Source: an uncultured Mollicutes bacterium (GTDB lineage: Bacteria > Bacillota_I > Bacilli_A > RFN20 > CAG-826). From it: DNA of 64,000 nucleotides. The first letter of the stretch is position 1; each line of letters starts with the position of its first letter. Both the position numbers and the translations under genes were made by a program. The stretch is from the NCBI GenBank assembly GCA_900540395.1, contig UQFQ01000003.1, forward strand, positions 1 through 64,000, in the 5' to 3' direction. Positions 53,108 to 62,426 of the stretch are shown here, in pieces. The notes beneath the pieces are model-generated. The model did not search any database, had not been told where the DNA came from, and was given only the letters and a program-made list of their open reading frames with translations.

Positions 53108-54517
53108 TTAATAATGAAAAAAAGTTTTGATAAGAGAATTATCGCCTTCAACTAAAGTATTCTTGTTTTTCAAAAGCAATACACGTTCCGATAAAGCTTC
53201 GGCACACCTTTTATCATGAGTTATTGTTATCATCGTATTACCTGTTTGTTGATGTATTAAATTTAAAATCTCTACAAGTCTTTTTAAGGAGTTAAAATCT
53301 TGTCCAACAGTAGGCTCATCAAGCAAAAGAACTTCCGGCTTCATGGCTAGTATTGCTGCGATTGATAGTTTTCTTTTTTGACCTTCTGATAGAGATTGAG
53401 GATGCCTATTTAATAGATTCTCTAACTCAAATAAAGAGATGATGTATTGAGCATACTCTTTTGAATAAGCATTAAAATAAACTTCTTCTTTTACGGTTTT
53501 CATAAATAGTTGGTAGTTAGGGTTTTGATAAACAACACCAACTTTTTTAAACCATGTTTTGCTTGGCTTATTTAAAATTTTATTATTATTTTTTAAGAAA
53601 GAAACATACTCACCTTTATACTTATTTAAATTTCCAATAATTCGCATTAATGTTGTTTTTCCAATTCCATTTTCTCCAAGTAGTAGAACCTTTTCTCCTT
53701 TATTAATCTCAAAATTTAAATTCTCTAAAATAGTCTTTTCTTTTACACAATAAGATACATTTTTAAACGAAAATAATGGAGTTTTGCAGGTTATTTTATC
53801 AATATTAGGTTTTATAATATTGCTTAATTCACGTTTATTATATTCATCTTTTTTGTACTCTCTAACACTTTTCTCTTCAACTTTAAATAATTTTGTAACA
53901 TAAGGCATTATTAAATCTAATCGATGTTCCGCGACAATAATAGTATATTTTTTCTTTGTAAGAGCCTGTAAAATTCTTACTAGTTCGATAGAAGATTCTT
54001 CATCTAGGTTTGCTAATGGCTCATCTAAAATTATTATCTTTTGGCCCATTAATAAGGTTGAGCCTGTTATTAGTTTCTGCTTTTGGCCTCCGGATAATTT
54101 TCTACATATCGCCTTTTTATCTAAATTAAACAATCCAGATATCAATGATATTTTTTGCTTGATCACATCGGGTTTTAAACCAATATTTTCTCCACCAAAA
54201 GCTAATTCGTCTTCAACATATTTTTCTATAATTTGATTATCTGCATTTTGTAAGACAATCCCAACTTTTTTACAAATTTCGTTCACTCTTTGATTTAAAA
54301 TATTCTCATTGTCAATAAATATCTCGCCTTCAACCGTTCCATATATGAGGTTTGGAATAATTCCACTTAAAAGATAAATTAAAGTCGATTTACCTTCGCC
54401 GCTTCCCCCTGTTAATAATACAAATTCACCTTCATTAATTGTTATATTAATATCTTTTAAAATATAATCTTCGTTATATTTAAAAGAAAGATTGTTAACT
54501 TTAATCGCTTGTTTCAT
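53108..54517 (-). CDS. ECF transporter ATPase with two fused ABC domains
   Basis: 469 residues. Two ATPase halves: Walker A GGSGEGKSTLI near 36, signature LSGGQKQK near 142, DEPLANLD near 166; then Walker A GENGIGKTTLM near 279, signature LSEGQKRK near 376, DEPTVGQD near 399. Most ECF systems use two separate ATPases (EcfA1, EcfA2); here they are one chain. It drives the EcfT/S component encoded just upstream (4-base overlap). Last gene of the operon. Confidence 0.92.
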   Translation of the reverse strand: MKQAIKVNNLSFKYNEDYILKDINITINEGEFVLLTGGSGEGKSTLIYLLSGIIPNLIYGTVEGEIFIDNENILNQRVNEICKKVGIVLQNADNQIIEKYVEDELAFGGENIGLKPDVIKQKISLISGLFNLDKKAICRKLSGGQKQKLITGSTLLMGQKIIILDEPLANLDEESSIELVRILQALTKKKYTIIVAEHRLDLIMPYVTKLFKVEEKSVREYKKDEYNKRELSNIIKPNIDKITCKTPLFSFKNVSYCVKEKTILENLNFEINKGEKVLLLGENGIGKTTLMRIIGNLNKYKGEYVSFLKNNNKILNKPSKTWFKKVGVVYQNPNYQLFMKTVKEEVYFNAYSKEYAQYIISLFELENLLNRHPQSLSEGQKRKLSIAAILAMKPEVLLLDEPTVGQDFNSLKRLVEILNLIHQQTGNTMITITHDKRCAEALSERVLLLKNKNTLVEGDNSLIKTFFHY

Positions 54518-55194
54518 AAAATAACCACCACAACAATTAAACTAACAACCAAAAGAAAGAACAAAATATCAAAAAAGGTTAAATATTCTTTTTTATAAAC
54601 GGTATAATTTTTACTTTTTAAATCAAAACCACGAGTTTCAATACTTAAAGATAAAGTATCACTAATATCAACTATTCTTGTGATAAAAGGTATCAAAAAA
54701 GCACGATATAAAACTTTAGGATTTAATAGAGTATAACTCCCTCTAGTTTTCATCGCTTCTTTCACGCGTTGTATTTCATTAACCAAGGTTGGCATAAAAG
54801 AAAAAGCAATTTGCATTCCAATTACTAAGCTTCTTGGTGCATGAAGTTGAGATAAATTTCTAGCTAACCTTTCAGCTCCAATACTCATGCCAGGAAGCAT
54901 TCCAACTGTAAAAGCGCCAATACGATTCACCATAAACACACTTTGATCAACTCTTTTTGAGCTTAAATAAGTAAATAAAAAGAACAAACCGCCTAATACA
55001 ATAAAAAAAGGTAAAACTTTTAAACATTTTCTATAATCTACAAAGAAAAAACAAAGAACATACACACCAATCAAAAAATAAGAACAAGAGTATGTTTGAG
55101 CAAAAACTAATCCAAAAATTACAATCGTTAAACCAATAATAATTGCGAATAAAGGATAAATTTTATTATATTGATACCTAAAAAAGTTTTTCAC
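54514..55194 (-). CDS. ECF transporter transmembrane component EcfT
   Basis: 226 residues, five to six helices. The coupling-helix motifs of EcfT are visible: RLARNLSQLHAPRS near 108-121 and the second conserved patch EIQRVKEAMKTRGSY near 140-154. It links the ATPase to the S component. Overlaps both neighbours by 4 bases. Confidence 0.9.
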   Translation of the reverse strand: MKNFFRYQYNKIYPLFAIIIGLTIVIFGLVFAQTYSCSYFLIGVYVLCFFFVDYRKCLKVLPFFIVLGGLFFLFTYLSSKRVDQSVFMVNRIGAFTVGMLPGMSIGAERLARNLSQLHAPRSLVIGMQIAFSFMPTLVNEIQRVKEAMKTRGSYTLLNPKVLYRAFLIPFITRIVDISDTLSLSIETRGFDLKSKNYTVYKKEYLTFFDILFFLLVVSLIVVVVIL

Positions 55195-55895
55195 TTTTTA
55201 ATTACTCCTGCTTTTTTAAGTTCTCTAGTAATAATCACACCAATGAAAGCTCCTAGTGCACAAAGAGCAATTACAGCGACACTCATCCCAATTGCTGTAC
55301 CAACATCACTTCCTATAAACGCTGAAACTGCCTCCCCTTCTTCGCCAGTAAATGAATAGAAAAATTTATACCATAAATACAAAAAAGGAAGAGTTAAAGG
55401 CATATATATTGTTGAAGCAAAAAATGATGCCCAGTCACTTTTATAACCTCTAAAAATTAAAAGTGTTAAACCCTCAGAAATTAGAGCACATAGTAAAAGA
55501 CAAAAGAACATTATAGTGTTCATAAATATCAAAACTATTCCGCTAAAGAAAGACATAAAAAGTAAAGAGCCAGGCTTTCTAACTTTCATCATGCCTATTG
55601 CAGGAAATAGAGAAAATTGTAGGCCTAAACATAACTCTATAATTCCGAAAAGAGGAACGTTAGCAACTAAAGGCATAAAAGCTCCACTAAGAAGCATGAT
55701 GGCACTAATAATTGCTAAAAAGACAATGTCTTTTATTTTAAATCTTTTGAAAATCTTATCTTCTTCATTTTGATTATTTTCACTAATAGCCTTGCAATTC
55801 TTCACTTTTTTACTCTCGTTTTGAACGTTTTCGTTAGTGTTACAACTGCTTAGTTCATCAACGATTTCGTCAAAATTGTCTCTTTTTTCTTCCAT
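55191..55895 (-). CDS. ECF transporter S component, MptD/Trep_Strep-like
   Basis: 234 residues. A charged cytoplasmic tail of about 55 residues precedes six helices (about 56-225). The first helix KDIVFLAIISAIMLLSGAFMP and the internal GIIELCLGLQF resemble the Trep_Strep/MptD group of substrate-binding membrane proteins, whose substrate is not settled; genomic context in Firmicutes points to metal chelates. The long N-terminal tail is unusual. Adjacent to the ABC gene with no gap and overlaps ecfT. Confidence 0.8.
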   Translation of the reverse strand: MEEKRDNFDEIVDELSSCNTNENVQNESKKVKNCKAISENNQNEEDKIFKRFKIKDIVFLAIISAIMLLSGAFMPLVANVPLFGIIELCLGLQFSLFPAIGMMKVRKPGSLLFMSFFSGIVLIFMNTIMFFCLLLCALISEGLTLLIFRGYKSDWASFFASTIYMPLTLPFLYLWYKFFYSFTGEEGEAVSAFIGSDVGTAIGMSVAVIALCALGAFIGVIITRELKKAGVIKK

Positions 55896-57578
55896 CTACT
55901 TAACCTCCTTTAAAGTTCTATTTTCAAATCGATAAATACGATCTGCTATCGCCATTGTCGATTCTCTATGTGAAACAAGAATAATTGCATGATCTTTTTT
56001 TGCTTCTAAAATTGACTTTAATATTATTCCTTCGTTAATAGAATCCACGTTACTTGTAGGTTCATCTAAAAGAATTAAAGGGGTATTTTTAAGAAAAGCC
56101 CTTGCAAGACCTAGTCTTTGCTTTTCACCACTTGATAAATTGTCTCCCATGGTTTTAATTTCGCTTTTATAGCCATTTTTTAAACCTTGAATGAATGTAT
56201 GTATGTTAGCCTTTCGAGTTGCATTTACAATTTCATTAAAAGAGGCATTTTCTTTTGCGAGTTTTAAATTTTCTAAAATGCTTTCATTGAATAAATATGT
56301 TGATTGTAAAACTAAACTTACATTGTCTTTTAATGAACTTGAGTCTATTTTGTCGATATCAATATCGTTATATAAAATCTCTCCTGAATCCTTTTTATAA
56401 AATCTTAATAAAAGATTTAATATTGTTGATTTGCCACTACCGCTAGGCCCAATAATCCCAACAATTTCACCTTTTTTAACTTCAAAATTAACATTTTTGA
56501 GTATTTCATCTCCGTCTTCAAATGAAAAAGATAAATTACTTACTTTTAAAGAATTAAATACAAATTCATTTTGCCCTTTTATATCTTCAACTAATGGTTT
56601 TTCTTCAAGCAAATTCAAAACACGATCACCGCTAGCAAATGTTTGAGTTAAATTACCTGGAAGATTAGAAATTGCTAAAATCGGTCCAAAACTTCCAAAT
56701 ATAGTAACAATTCCAACAATCATCATTCCTAAATCAATCTGATTTTGATAAAAAAGCACTAATCCAACAATTAAAGAAACGACAATAAATATTGCCACTG
56801 ATAATTCGCTTGTCGCCACAACAAGAGCGTTCTTGCTTTTCATATTTTTAGTTATAGATAATAATTCTTCACTCTTTTCATTTACTTTATCTTCTCTATC
56901 TTTTTCCTTATTATGAAAAATGATTTCTTTAATTCCTTTTATAGAATCTAAAAAATATGAATTAAAAGAAGCAAAGTTCTTTCGATATTCAACACCACTT
57001 TTCTTTAAAATCTTCGAGTAAAATATAGGAAGAAGAATTCCAATAACAATAAAACCAATTAAGGCTACAAGTGCAAGAAACCAGCTTGATACAAAGCCCA
57101 CAAATAAAAAGACACTTAATGAAACAAGCGTAGCTATACAAATTGGAGAAATCGTATGTGCATAAAAAACTTCTAAGGTTTCAATATCTGCCGTAAGAAT
57201 CGCAATTAAATTGCCCTTTTGTTTGCTTTCTAATTTTGCAGGAGCTAAGTCTCTTAATTTACTAAAAATCTTACTTCTTAATATTTCTAATAGTTTAAAG
57301 GCAATATAGTGGTTTGAATACTGTTCAAAATACCTTAATATTCCTCTTAATACGCCAAAAACAATAACTAAAGTTATAATTAATTCATAACTTAAATAAA
57401 CATTAGAACCTAAAAGTTTTGCTATACCTAAAGCGCCAAATATAGTTACACCCATTGAGGCAATAAATCCTAACGTGCCGTTAAGTATTGCTAATATCAT
57501 CACCAAGGCAAACGGACCTAAAAGTTTAATAAGATTAAACATGATTACTAGGCCATTTCTTCTTAATTTATTTTGCAT
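55896..57578 (-). CDS. ABC transporter, type IV exporter fold, partner B
   Basis: 560 residues. Six-helix membrane domain in the first half, ATPase in the second: Walker A GPSGSGKSTIL near 377, signature LSSGEKQR near 477, Walker B LILLDEPTSNVD near 497. The signature has Ser for the second Gly (LSSGE). It pairs with the preceding gene to form a heterodimer; similar pairs (YbtPQ, IrtAB) import siderophores despite the exporter fold. Overlaps its partner by 11 bases and abuts the S component gene. Confidence 0.85.
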   Translation of the reverse strand: MQNKLRRNGLVIMFNLIKLLGPFALVMILAILNGTLGFIASMGVTIFGALGIAKLLGSNVYLSYELIITLVIVFGVLRGILRYFEQYSNHYIAFKLLEILRSKIFSKLRDLAPAKLESKQKGNLIAILTADIETLEVFYAHTISPICIATLVSLSVFLFVGFVSSWFLALVALIGFIVIGILLPIFYSKILKKSGVEYRKNFASFNSYFLDSIKGIKEIIFHNKEKDREDKVNEKSEELLSITKNMKSKNALVVATSELSVAIFIVVSLIVGLVLFYQNQIDLGMMIVGIVTIFGSFGPILAISNLPGNLTQTFASGDRVLNLLEEKPLVEDIKGQNEFVFNSLKVSNLSFSFEDGDEILKNVNFEVKKGEIVGIIGPSGSGKSTILNLLLRFYKKDSGEILYNDIDIDKIDSSSLKDNVSLVLQSTYLFNESILENLKLAKENASFNEIVNATRKANIHTFIQGLKNGYKSEIKTMGDNLSSGEKQRLGLARAFLKNTPLILLDEPTSNVDSINEGIILKSILEAKKDHAIILVSHRESTMAIADRIYRFENRTLKEVK

Positions 57579-59316
57579 AATTTAAGCCCTCAGCAGTATT
57601 TTTATAACCTTCTTCTAATTCTTTTTGTCTAGAATAGAGAGTAAAATAAGCGCCTTTTTGCTCCATCAATTCTTGGTGATTACCACTTTCAAGGATTGAC
57701 CCATTTTCTAGATAGTAAATTTTATCAGCCTTAACAACGTTTGCTAATCTATGAGAAATCAATATTACAGTATGATTACTTGCAATTTTTGAAATTCTAC
57801 TCATGATAATTTCTTCGCTTTCAACATCAATATTTGAAGTCGCTTCATCAAAAATATATATTTCTTTTTCTTTAGTTAAATTTATAGCTAAAGCCAATCT
57901 TTGCCTCTCGCCTCCTGAAATATTAGTAGAATCTTCGTTAATGATAGTATTTATTCCTTCCTTTAAATTAAGAAGATTATCTAGTTTCATTTCTTTTAAA
58001 GCAGTAACAATTTCTTCATCACTAACATTTTCATCAGCTAATTTAAAATTTTCTCTTATAGAGGCATTAAATATATATGTATTTGAAGAGATAAATGCGA
58101 TTTTAGAATAAAAAGACTCACGCGAGTAATTTTCTATATTCTTCTCTCCGATTAAAATTTCACTTTTTGTTATTCTATTTTGTCTTGAAATAAGACTTAC
58201 AATAGTAGATTTTCCACTTCCTGATAAACCAACAATTGCAGTAAACTCTTTTGGTTTAAAATCCATCGAAATATCTTTCAAGGCATATTTATCACTATCT
58301 TCATACTTAAAATAAACGTTCTTTAACTTTATATTGCCATCACTTATTTTTTCATCTCCCCATTTTGGTTCCTTACTTTCTAAAAATGAGGCAATCTTTT
58401 TACCAGCGCTAACCCCATTCATTGCAACATGAAAAGCGCTACCTAAAGCTCTTAAAGGTAAGAAAAATTCAACAGCAATTAGTATAAGAAATAATGCAAA
58501 GAAAGGATTTAGCGTTTGATTAACGGCTTCAACAATTGTGATTGCAACCCCAACTCCTGCTCCTCCAAAAGCAACTAAATCCATAATAGTTGTACTAGCA
58601 AGTTGCATAACTAATACCTTCATTGTAATTTTTCTAAAATCTTCAGATTTTGCGTTCATTTTTTCTTGATAACGTGCATCTGCATTATAAACTTTTAACT
58701 CTTTAAGACCTTGAATGCAGTCCAAAAAGCTGTCGCCCATTGAAATATATTTTCCCCAATATTTGGCAAAAACTTTTTTGGCATATTTACTAACAGCAAT
58801 TATTGATAAAGGGATCAATGGAACACAGCAAAGTAAAACAAGACTAACTTTCCATGAAATAAAAGAACTTAAGATAAAAAGCAAAATAGGAGCTATCATC
58901 GAATAAAAAAATTGAGGTAAATATGTGGAATAATATAAATCAAGTTGTTCGATTCCTTCGAGGCAAACCTGAGTTAAGCCAGCAATTTTAATATCGCCTT
59001 GGCTTCTAGTTCCTAAAGTTAATATTTTTCTATAAGCTTTCTCTCTTATCTCTTTTTTAACCTTTCTACCAAGTTTATCTTTTAGTTTATTAGTAATAAA
59101 TGTAGTAAGAAATCTTCCACTTATTGCTACAAGAAATCCTAATCCAATATATAGATAATAAATTGGGTCAAGATTTTTAAAAGCAACAAATAAAGAAACA
59201 CAAATTAAAGATGTAATCGAAATATTGAAAAGCAAACCTAAAATCATTAATAAAACAACAATCACAATATATTTTTTGTTGCTACCAATAAGTTTAAATA
59301 GTTCTTTATCTATCAT
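57568..59316 (-). CDS. ABC transporter, type IV exporter fold, partner A
   Basis: 582 residues. Six helices within residues 1-310, then the ATPase: Walker A GLSGSGKSTIV near 358, signature SGGERQRLALA near 466, Walker B IYIFDEATSNID near 485. The Walker B and following DEATSN block is as in lipid and siderophore transporters. Forms a heterodimer with the overlapping partner. It starts 2 bases after the YgbA-like gene. Role as importer of a metal chelate is inferred from neighbours and operator sites. Confidence 0.85.
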   Translation of the reverse strand: MIDKELFKLIGSNKKYIVIVVLLMILGLLFNISITSLICVSLFVAFKNLDPIYYLYIGLGFLVAISGRFLTTFITNKLKDKLGRKVKKEIREKAYRKILTLGTRSQGDIKIAGLTQVCLEGIEQLDLYYSTYLPQFFYSMIAPILLFILSSFISWKVSLVLLCCVPLIPLSIIAVSKYAKKVFAKYWGKYISMGDSFLDCIQGLKELKVYNADARYQEKMNAKSEDFRKITMKVLVMQLASTTIMDLVAFGGAGVGVAITIVEAVNQTLNPFFALFLILIAVEFFLPLRALGSAFHVAMNGVSAGKKIASFLESKEPKWGDEKISDGNIKLKNVYFKYEDSDKYALKDISMDFKPKEFTAIVGLSGSGKSTIVSLISRQNRITKSEILIGEKNIENYSRESFYSKIAFISSNTYIFNASIRENFKLADENVSDEEIVTALKEMKLDNLLNLKEGINTIINEDSTNISGGERQRLALAINLTKEKEIYIFDEATSNIDVESEEIIMSRISKIASNHTVILISHRLANVVKADKIYYLENGSILESGNHQELMEQKGAYFTLYSRQKELEEGYKNTAEGLNYAK

Positions 59317-59318
59317 AC

Positions 59319-59663
59319 TTAAATAACTTTTCCTTTCTTTTTTAGCTTTTTCTTTTCTTTTTTAGTTTCTAAGACATGACTAATCGCAATTAATGGATGA
59401 TCCAATAGCATTCTTGGTCCACTATAACGCATAACTTCTCTAATCTTTGTTTGCATATCCTTTTTATAGCAGTGTATTTTACAATTTGAGCAAAACGGCT
59501 TATTTTCTTTCCATGGACATAAACTTCTACGATACTTAACGTATTCGAGAAGTTCTAAGCACTCTTTACAGAGCTCACCTTTTCTTGTTTTATGAACTCC
59601 ATGACAGTATTTTTCTATCATAAGAGTAACTACTTCTATTTCTTTTTCTTTTCCTAATTTCAT
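59319..59663 (-). CDS. YgbA-like (nitrous oxide-stimulated promoter family) cysteine-rich protein
   Basis: 114 residues. Contains the family pattern CHGVHKTRKGELCKEC (about 20-35), CPWKENKPFCSNCKIHCYKK (about 49-68) and REVMRYSGPRML (about 75-86). The six to seven Cys and His residues suggest a metal or cluster site. In gamma-proteobacteria YgbA is induced by nitrosative stress. It is the first gene of the import operon, under TTGACA/TATAGT and inverted repeats that match metal-repressor half-sites. Function here is unknown but probably linked to iron handling. Confidence 0.85.
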   Translation of the reverse strand: MKLGKEKEIEVVTLMIEKYCHGVHKTRKGELCKECLELLEYVKYRRSLCPWKENKPFCSNCKIHCYKKDMQTKIREVMRYSGPRMLLDHPLIAISHVLETKKEKKKLKKKGKVI

Positions 59664-59678
59664 ACTTGTTAGTCTTTC

Positions 59679-59711
59679 CTAACTAAAAATAACTATATTT
59701 AAGTTAGTTAG
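59679..59711. promoter_or_regulatory. Inverted-repeat operator around the import operon promoter
   Basis: CTAACTAA at 59679-59686 and TTAGTTAG at 59704-59711 are perfect inverted arms with 17 bases between; they bracket the -10 box. The right arm lies within the promoter spacer. Same half-site type as at 52973 and 62454. Confidence 0.6.
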
Positions 59712-59720
59712 CCTTGTCAA
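59692..59720 (-). promoter_or_regulatory. Promoter of the ygbA/ABC/ECF operon
   Basis: On the minus strand consensus TTGACA (59720-59715), 17-base spacer, TATAGT (59697-59692). Best full promoter of the window; leader about 22 bases. Confidence 0.8.
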
Positions 59721-59740
59721 ACTAATTTCTTTATTAAAAG

Positions 59741-59766
59741 AAAAATAGGCACAAAATATGCGCCTA
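59741..59766 (-). terminator. Terminator of the DUF3137-like pair
   Basis: TAGGC and GCCTA arms with one mismatch then another pair; T-run on the minus strand. Lies 29 bases past the stop at 59796. Confidence 0.75.
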
Positions 59767-59795
59767 CCTTATATCAAGCTAATTAGATAATTTGC

Positions 59796-60809
59796 TTAAA
59801 AATATCTATTTGTTAATACATCTTTAATTATTGATTCGTAATTTCTAACACGCTCTTTTGTCATAAAATAAGCGGTTTTTGCAGTAATATTTTTGTTTTT
59901 TGCGATATTTTTTATATCAATAGTTTCTTCAGAGAATGCCAAAACCAAATAGTCATCTTTAAAAACTAAGACGAAACCATTTTTTAATTTGGCATCAATT
60001 TTATTAACAGTCTCAATCATTAAAGGCTTAACAAAGCGAAATCCAGCGTTCTTATCACTAGCATAAAAATTATACTTTTCATTCGCTCTTATATCTTCTG
60101 TTTCAAATTTATTTACATTTTTAAAAATTGAAGAGAAAGGCGTTAAAAACTTTTTACTTCTAATTTCAATAACATCATTTGCACTTTCTCTAAAATTAGT
60201 AAAAAGCATAATTGTTCCTTTAAATTTACTATTTATAATACTCTTGTCTTTAATCTTTTTTGCTCCAGTATATAAGCCTAAAAATGCTGTTCCCAATACT
60301 CCGAGTTCAGGAGATGCCATAATAAAACCCATGAGTTCTGTTAAATTTGAAGAACTTGTAACTTCAACTATTGATATATTTCTATCTTTTGCTGTCACTA
60401 AAATCTTTTCACCACTATTTAAAACATCAAAGGGACATATATCTAATTCTCTTAACAGGTTTGTACTAACCTTACTTAAAGGATCGTAAATTACTTTGCC
60501 ATCAAAAGAAGAAACAATAGCCTGGTTAATTAAGTCTTGTTTAATTTCTTGATCTTTTTTCTTATCATTTTGTACAAAAAATAAGCATAAAAACCCTGAA
60601 ACAAATATCATGCCACCAAAAGTAATCAAAACTACCATCTCTGTTTGGCCATTTAGCACTAAAAAAGTAATACCTAAAACAAGCATGATTAATCCTATAA
60701 GACTTATCCCAATAGTTAAACAAATAAAAAGTTTGGCCTTATTAGTAAATCTGTACTTATCAGGTAACTTTTCAATCTCTTTTTCGGTATAAATCTTATT
60801 CTTCTTCAT
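59796..60809 (-). CDS. DUF3137-like membrane protein, second of a pair
   Basis: 337 residues. Two helices near 28-52 and 57-77, then a cytoplasmic domain of about 260 residues. Near the end FYASDKNAGFRFVKPLMIETVNK and the block KNGFVLVFKDDYLVLAF resemble the DUF3137 core (a final beta strand of the type FxDNxLxIA). Role unknown. It overlaps the preceding gene by 14 bases and shares its plan, so the two look like divergent paralogues. Confidence 0.65.
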   Translation of the reverse strand: MKKNKIYTEKEIEKLPDKYRFTNKAKLFICLTIGISLIGLIMLVLGITFLVLNGQTEMVVLITFGGMIFVSGFLCLFFVQNDKKKDQEIKQDLINQAIVSSFDGKVIYDPLSKVSTNLLRELDICPFDVLNSGEKILVTAKDRNISIVEVTSSSNLTELMGFIMASPELGVLGTAFLGLYTGAKKIKDKSIINSKFKGTIMLFTNFRESANDVIEIRSKKFLTPFSSIFKNVNKFETEDIRANEKYNFYASDKNAGFRFVKPLMIETVNKIDAKLKNGFVLVFKDDYLVLAFSEETIDIKNIAKNKNITAKTAYFMTKERVRNYESIIKDVLTNRYF

Positions 60810-61770
60810 ATTTTTTAATTAAATCATCAATAACTTTGTTTATAGCAAAATATATATCAGAATATTTGCTAAACTTTTCATAAATTTTCTCATCATCCCT
60901 TTTAAGTAAATCACTAGGTGTGACATAAACATCTTTTACAAGTAAAAAAGCATTACTATCTTTGATAAGTAAAACAATCTTTAAATTCTTTTCTTTAAGT
61001 TTTAATAAATCTCTTTTTAAGTTATCGCTAATCAGTTCATAAAAACGTTCATTTTTTAAATAGACATCAAATTTTGATGTAAAATCATCTTTCTTATCAA
61101 CTATATTATCTTTTGAATAAATCATTGAGTGAGAAACATCACTTGATTTGTCTCTTATATCAATAGGGTTAGATAAGTTTAAATTTACATTTTCAATAAC
61201 AACGACTAAACCTTTAAAGTCTAAATCTAAATCAAGTTTTTTCTCGCCTAACACCGCTTGATTAGAAACTGTAAACATTTCATTAATAAAAGCTTTGTTT
61301 GTCTCTAAACTAGCTCCTCTTTGAACATTGATTAACTTAATATCACTGTTTCCAAGACGATACTTGTAATTATCAGGTCGCACTGTTTCTACACTAACGT
61401 TTATAACTTCATTTTCGGTTAAAAAATTCTTCATGATTTTATCATGAGTCAACTTCTCATATTTATTTTCACCAAAATTATCAGCTAGCAATCTATAAAG
61501 CATTTTTTCATAAATTTTTTTATTTAGATAGCGTCCTTTAAATGCAGTTATGAAAAGTATGATCCCAACTACAAAAAGTGGCGCACCAATATAAAGAAGA
61601 GCAGGAATTTCATCGATTTTAATTAAACCAATTAAAGATAAAACAAAGCCAGCAAAGCCTCCCATAAATCCAAACATTAAAAATAAAACGCTAAATTTAA
61701 AAATTAAGCGAGGTTTTGCAAGCTTTTTTTCTTCTTCAAGCGTAAATGGTACTGTCTTGTCTTTATTCAT
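60796..61770 (-). CDS. DUF3137-like membrane protein, first of a pair
   Basis: 324 residues. Two helices near 23-47 and 56-78, then a mixed alpha/beta cytoplasmic part with, near the end, LKNLKIVLLIKDSNAFLLV-type strands placed like those of its neighbour (here ERFYELISDNLKRDLLKL then KEKNLKIVLLIKD). Family assignment is by layout, not by a strong motif. The -10 TAAAAT ends 8 bases before the ATG: leaderless. Starts the two-gene operon. Confidence 0.6.
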   Translation of the reverse strand: MNKDKTVPFTLEEEKKLAKPRLIFKFSVLFLMFGFMGGFAGFVLSLIGLIKIDEIPALLYIGAPLFVVGIILFITAFKGRYLNKKIYEKMLYRLLADNFGENKYEKLTHDKIMKNFLTENEVINVSVETVRPDNYKYRLGNSDIKLINVQRGASLETNKAFINEMFTVSNQAVLGEKKLDLDLDFKGLVVVIENVNLNLSNPIDIRDKSSDVSHSMIYSKDNIVDKKDDFTSKFDVYLKNERFYELISDNLKRDLLKLKEKNLKIVLLIKDSNAFLLVKDVYVTPSDLLKRDDEKIYEKFSKYSDIYFAINKVIDDLIKKYEEE

Positions 61771-61778
61771 CTAAAGAC

Positions 61779-61784
61779 ATTTTA
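61779..61784 (-). promoter_or_regulatory. -10 box of the DUF3137-like operon, leaderless spacing
   Basis: TAAAAT in context ATGATAAAATGT, 8 bases before the ATG at 61770. Confidence 0.5.
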
Positions 61785-61820
61785 TCATATTTTTAAAATT
61801 TCTATTGATATTTAATTTAC

Positions 61821-62426
61821 TTAAATAACTAAAGTAATAGCTTCAACAAGAAACTTAATTGAGAGGCCTATAAAAATTAGCCCACTTATAAATGGTGCAA
61901 ACTTTTCAACATAGGTTCCAATCTTTTTACCAAAGATAATAGTAATAAAAGATAACAAGAAAGTCACAACTCCAATAGTTGTAAAAACCATCATCGCATC
62001 AAATATCTCAGGTACTGAACCAATTAAAGAAAAGCCAACCGATAAAGCATCAATTGAGGTTGCAATTGTTTGCATAAAAATTTCAAGAGGTTTTACCTTT
62101 GCTTCCGTGTCACAAACTTCGCCTTCTGCGACTTGTTTCTTTCTTTCGCGATATTCTTTATACCCATCAATTATTGATTTAAGACCTAAAATTAACATAA
62201 CCGCAAAAGCGATCCAAGGTATATAAATCTCAATATATTCATATACTGCATATCCTATAAAATACCCAATAACAGGCATCAAAAATTGGGCTAAACCAAA
62301 ACAAAGTGCGATTATAACGCACTTTGAAATCCTAATTTTATGTTCTTTGATTCCATCACTAGCCCCTGCACACATTGCATCAGCAGCCATAGTAATTGAT
62401 AAAATCAAACTTTCTAAAAAACTCAT
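61821..62426 (-). CDS. mntP: Manganese efflux pump MntP
   Basis: 201 residues, six helices. MntP repeat motif: ITMAADAMCAGASDGI near 11-26 and ATSIDALSVGFSL near 122-134, each with a membrane Asp needed for Mn2+ transport. Exports excess Mn2+. No yybP-ykoY riboswitch fits in the 43-base gap. Instead there is a 14-bp palindrome TTAGTTATAACTAA and a 9-bp inverted repeat reaching into the start codon. It likely belongs to the metal regulon with the DtxR-type regulator. Confidence 0.9.
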   Translation of the reverse strand: MSFLESLILSITMAADAMCAGASDGIKEHKIRISKCVIIALCFGLAQFLMPVIGYFIGYAVYEYIEIYIPWIAFAVMLILGLKSIIDGYKEYRERKKQVAEGEVCDTEAKVKPLEIFMQTIATSIDALSVGFSLIGSVPEIFDAMMVFTTIGVVTFLLSFITIIFGKKIGTYVEKFAPFISGLIFIGLSIKFLVEAITLVI

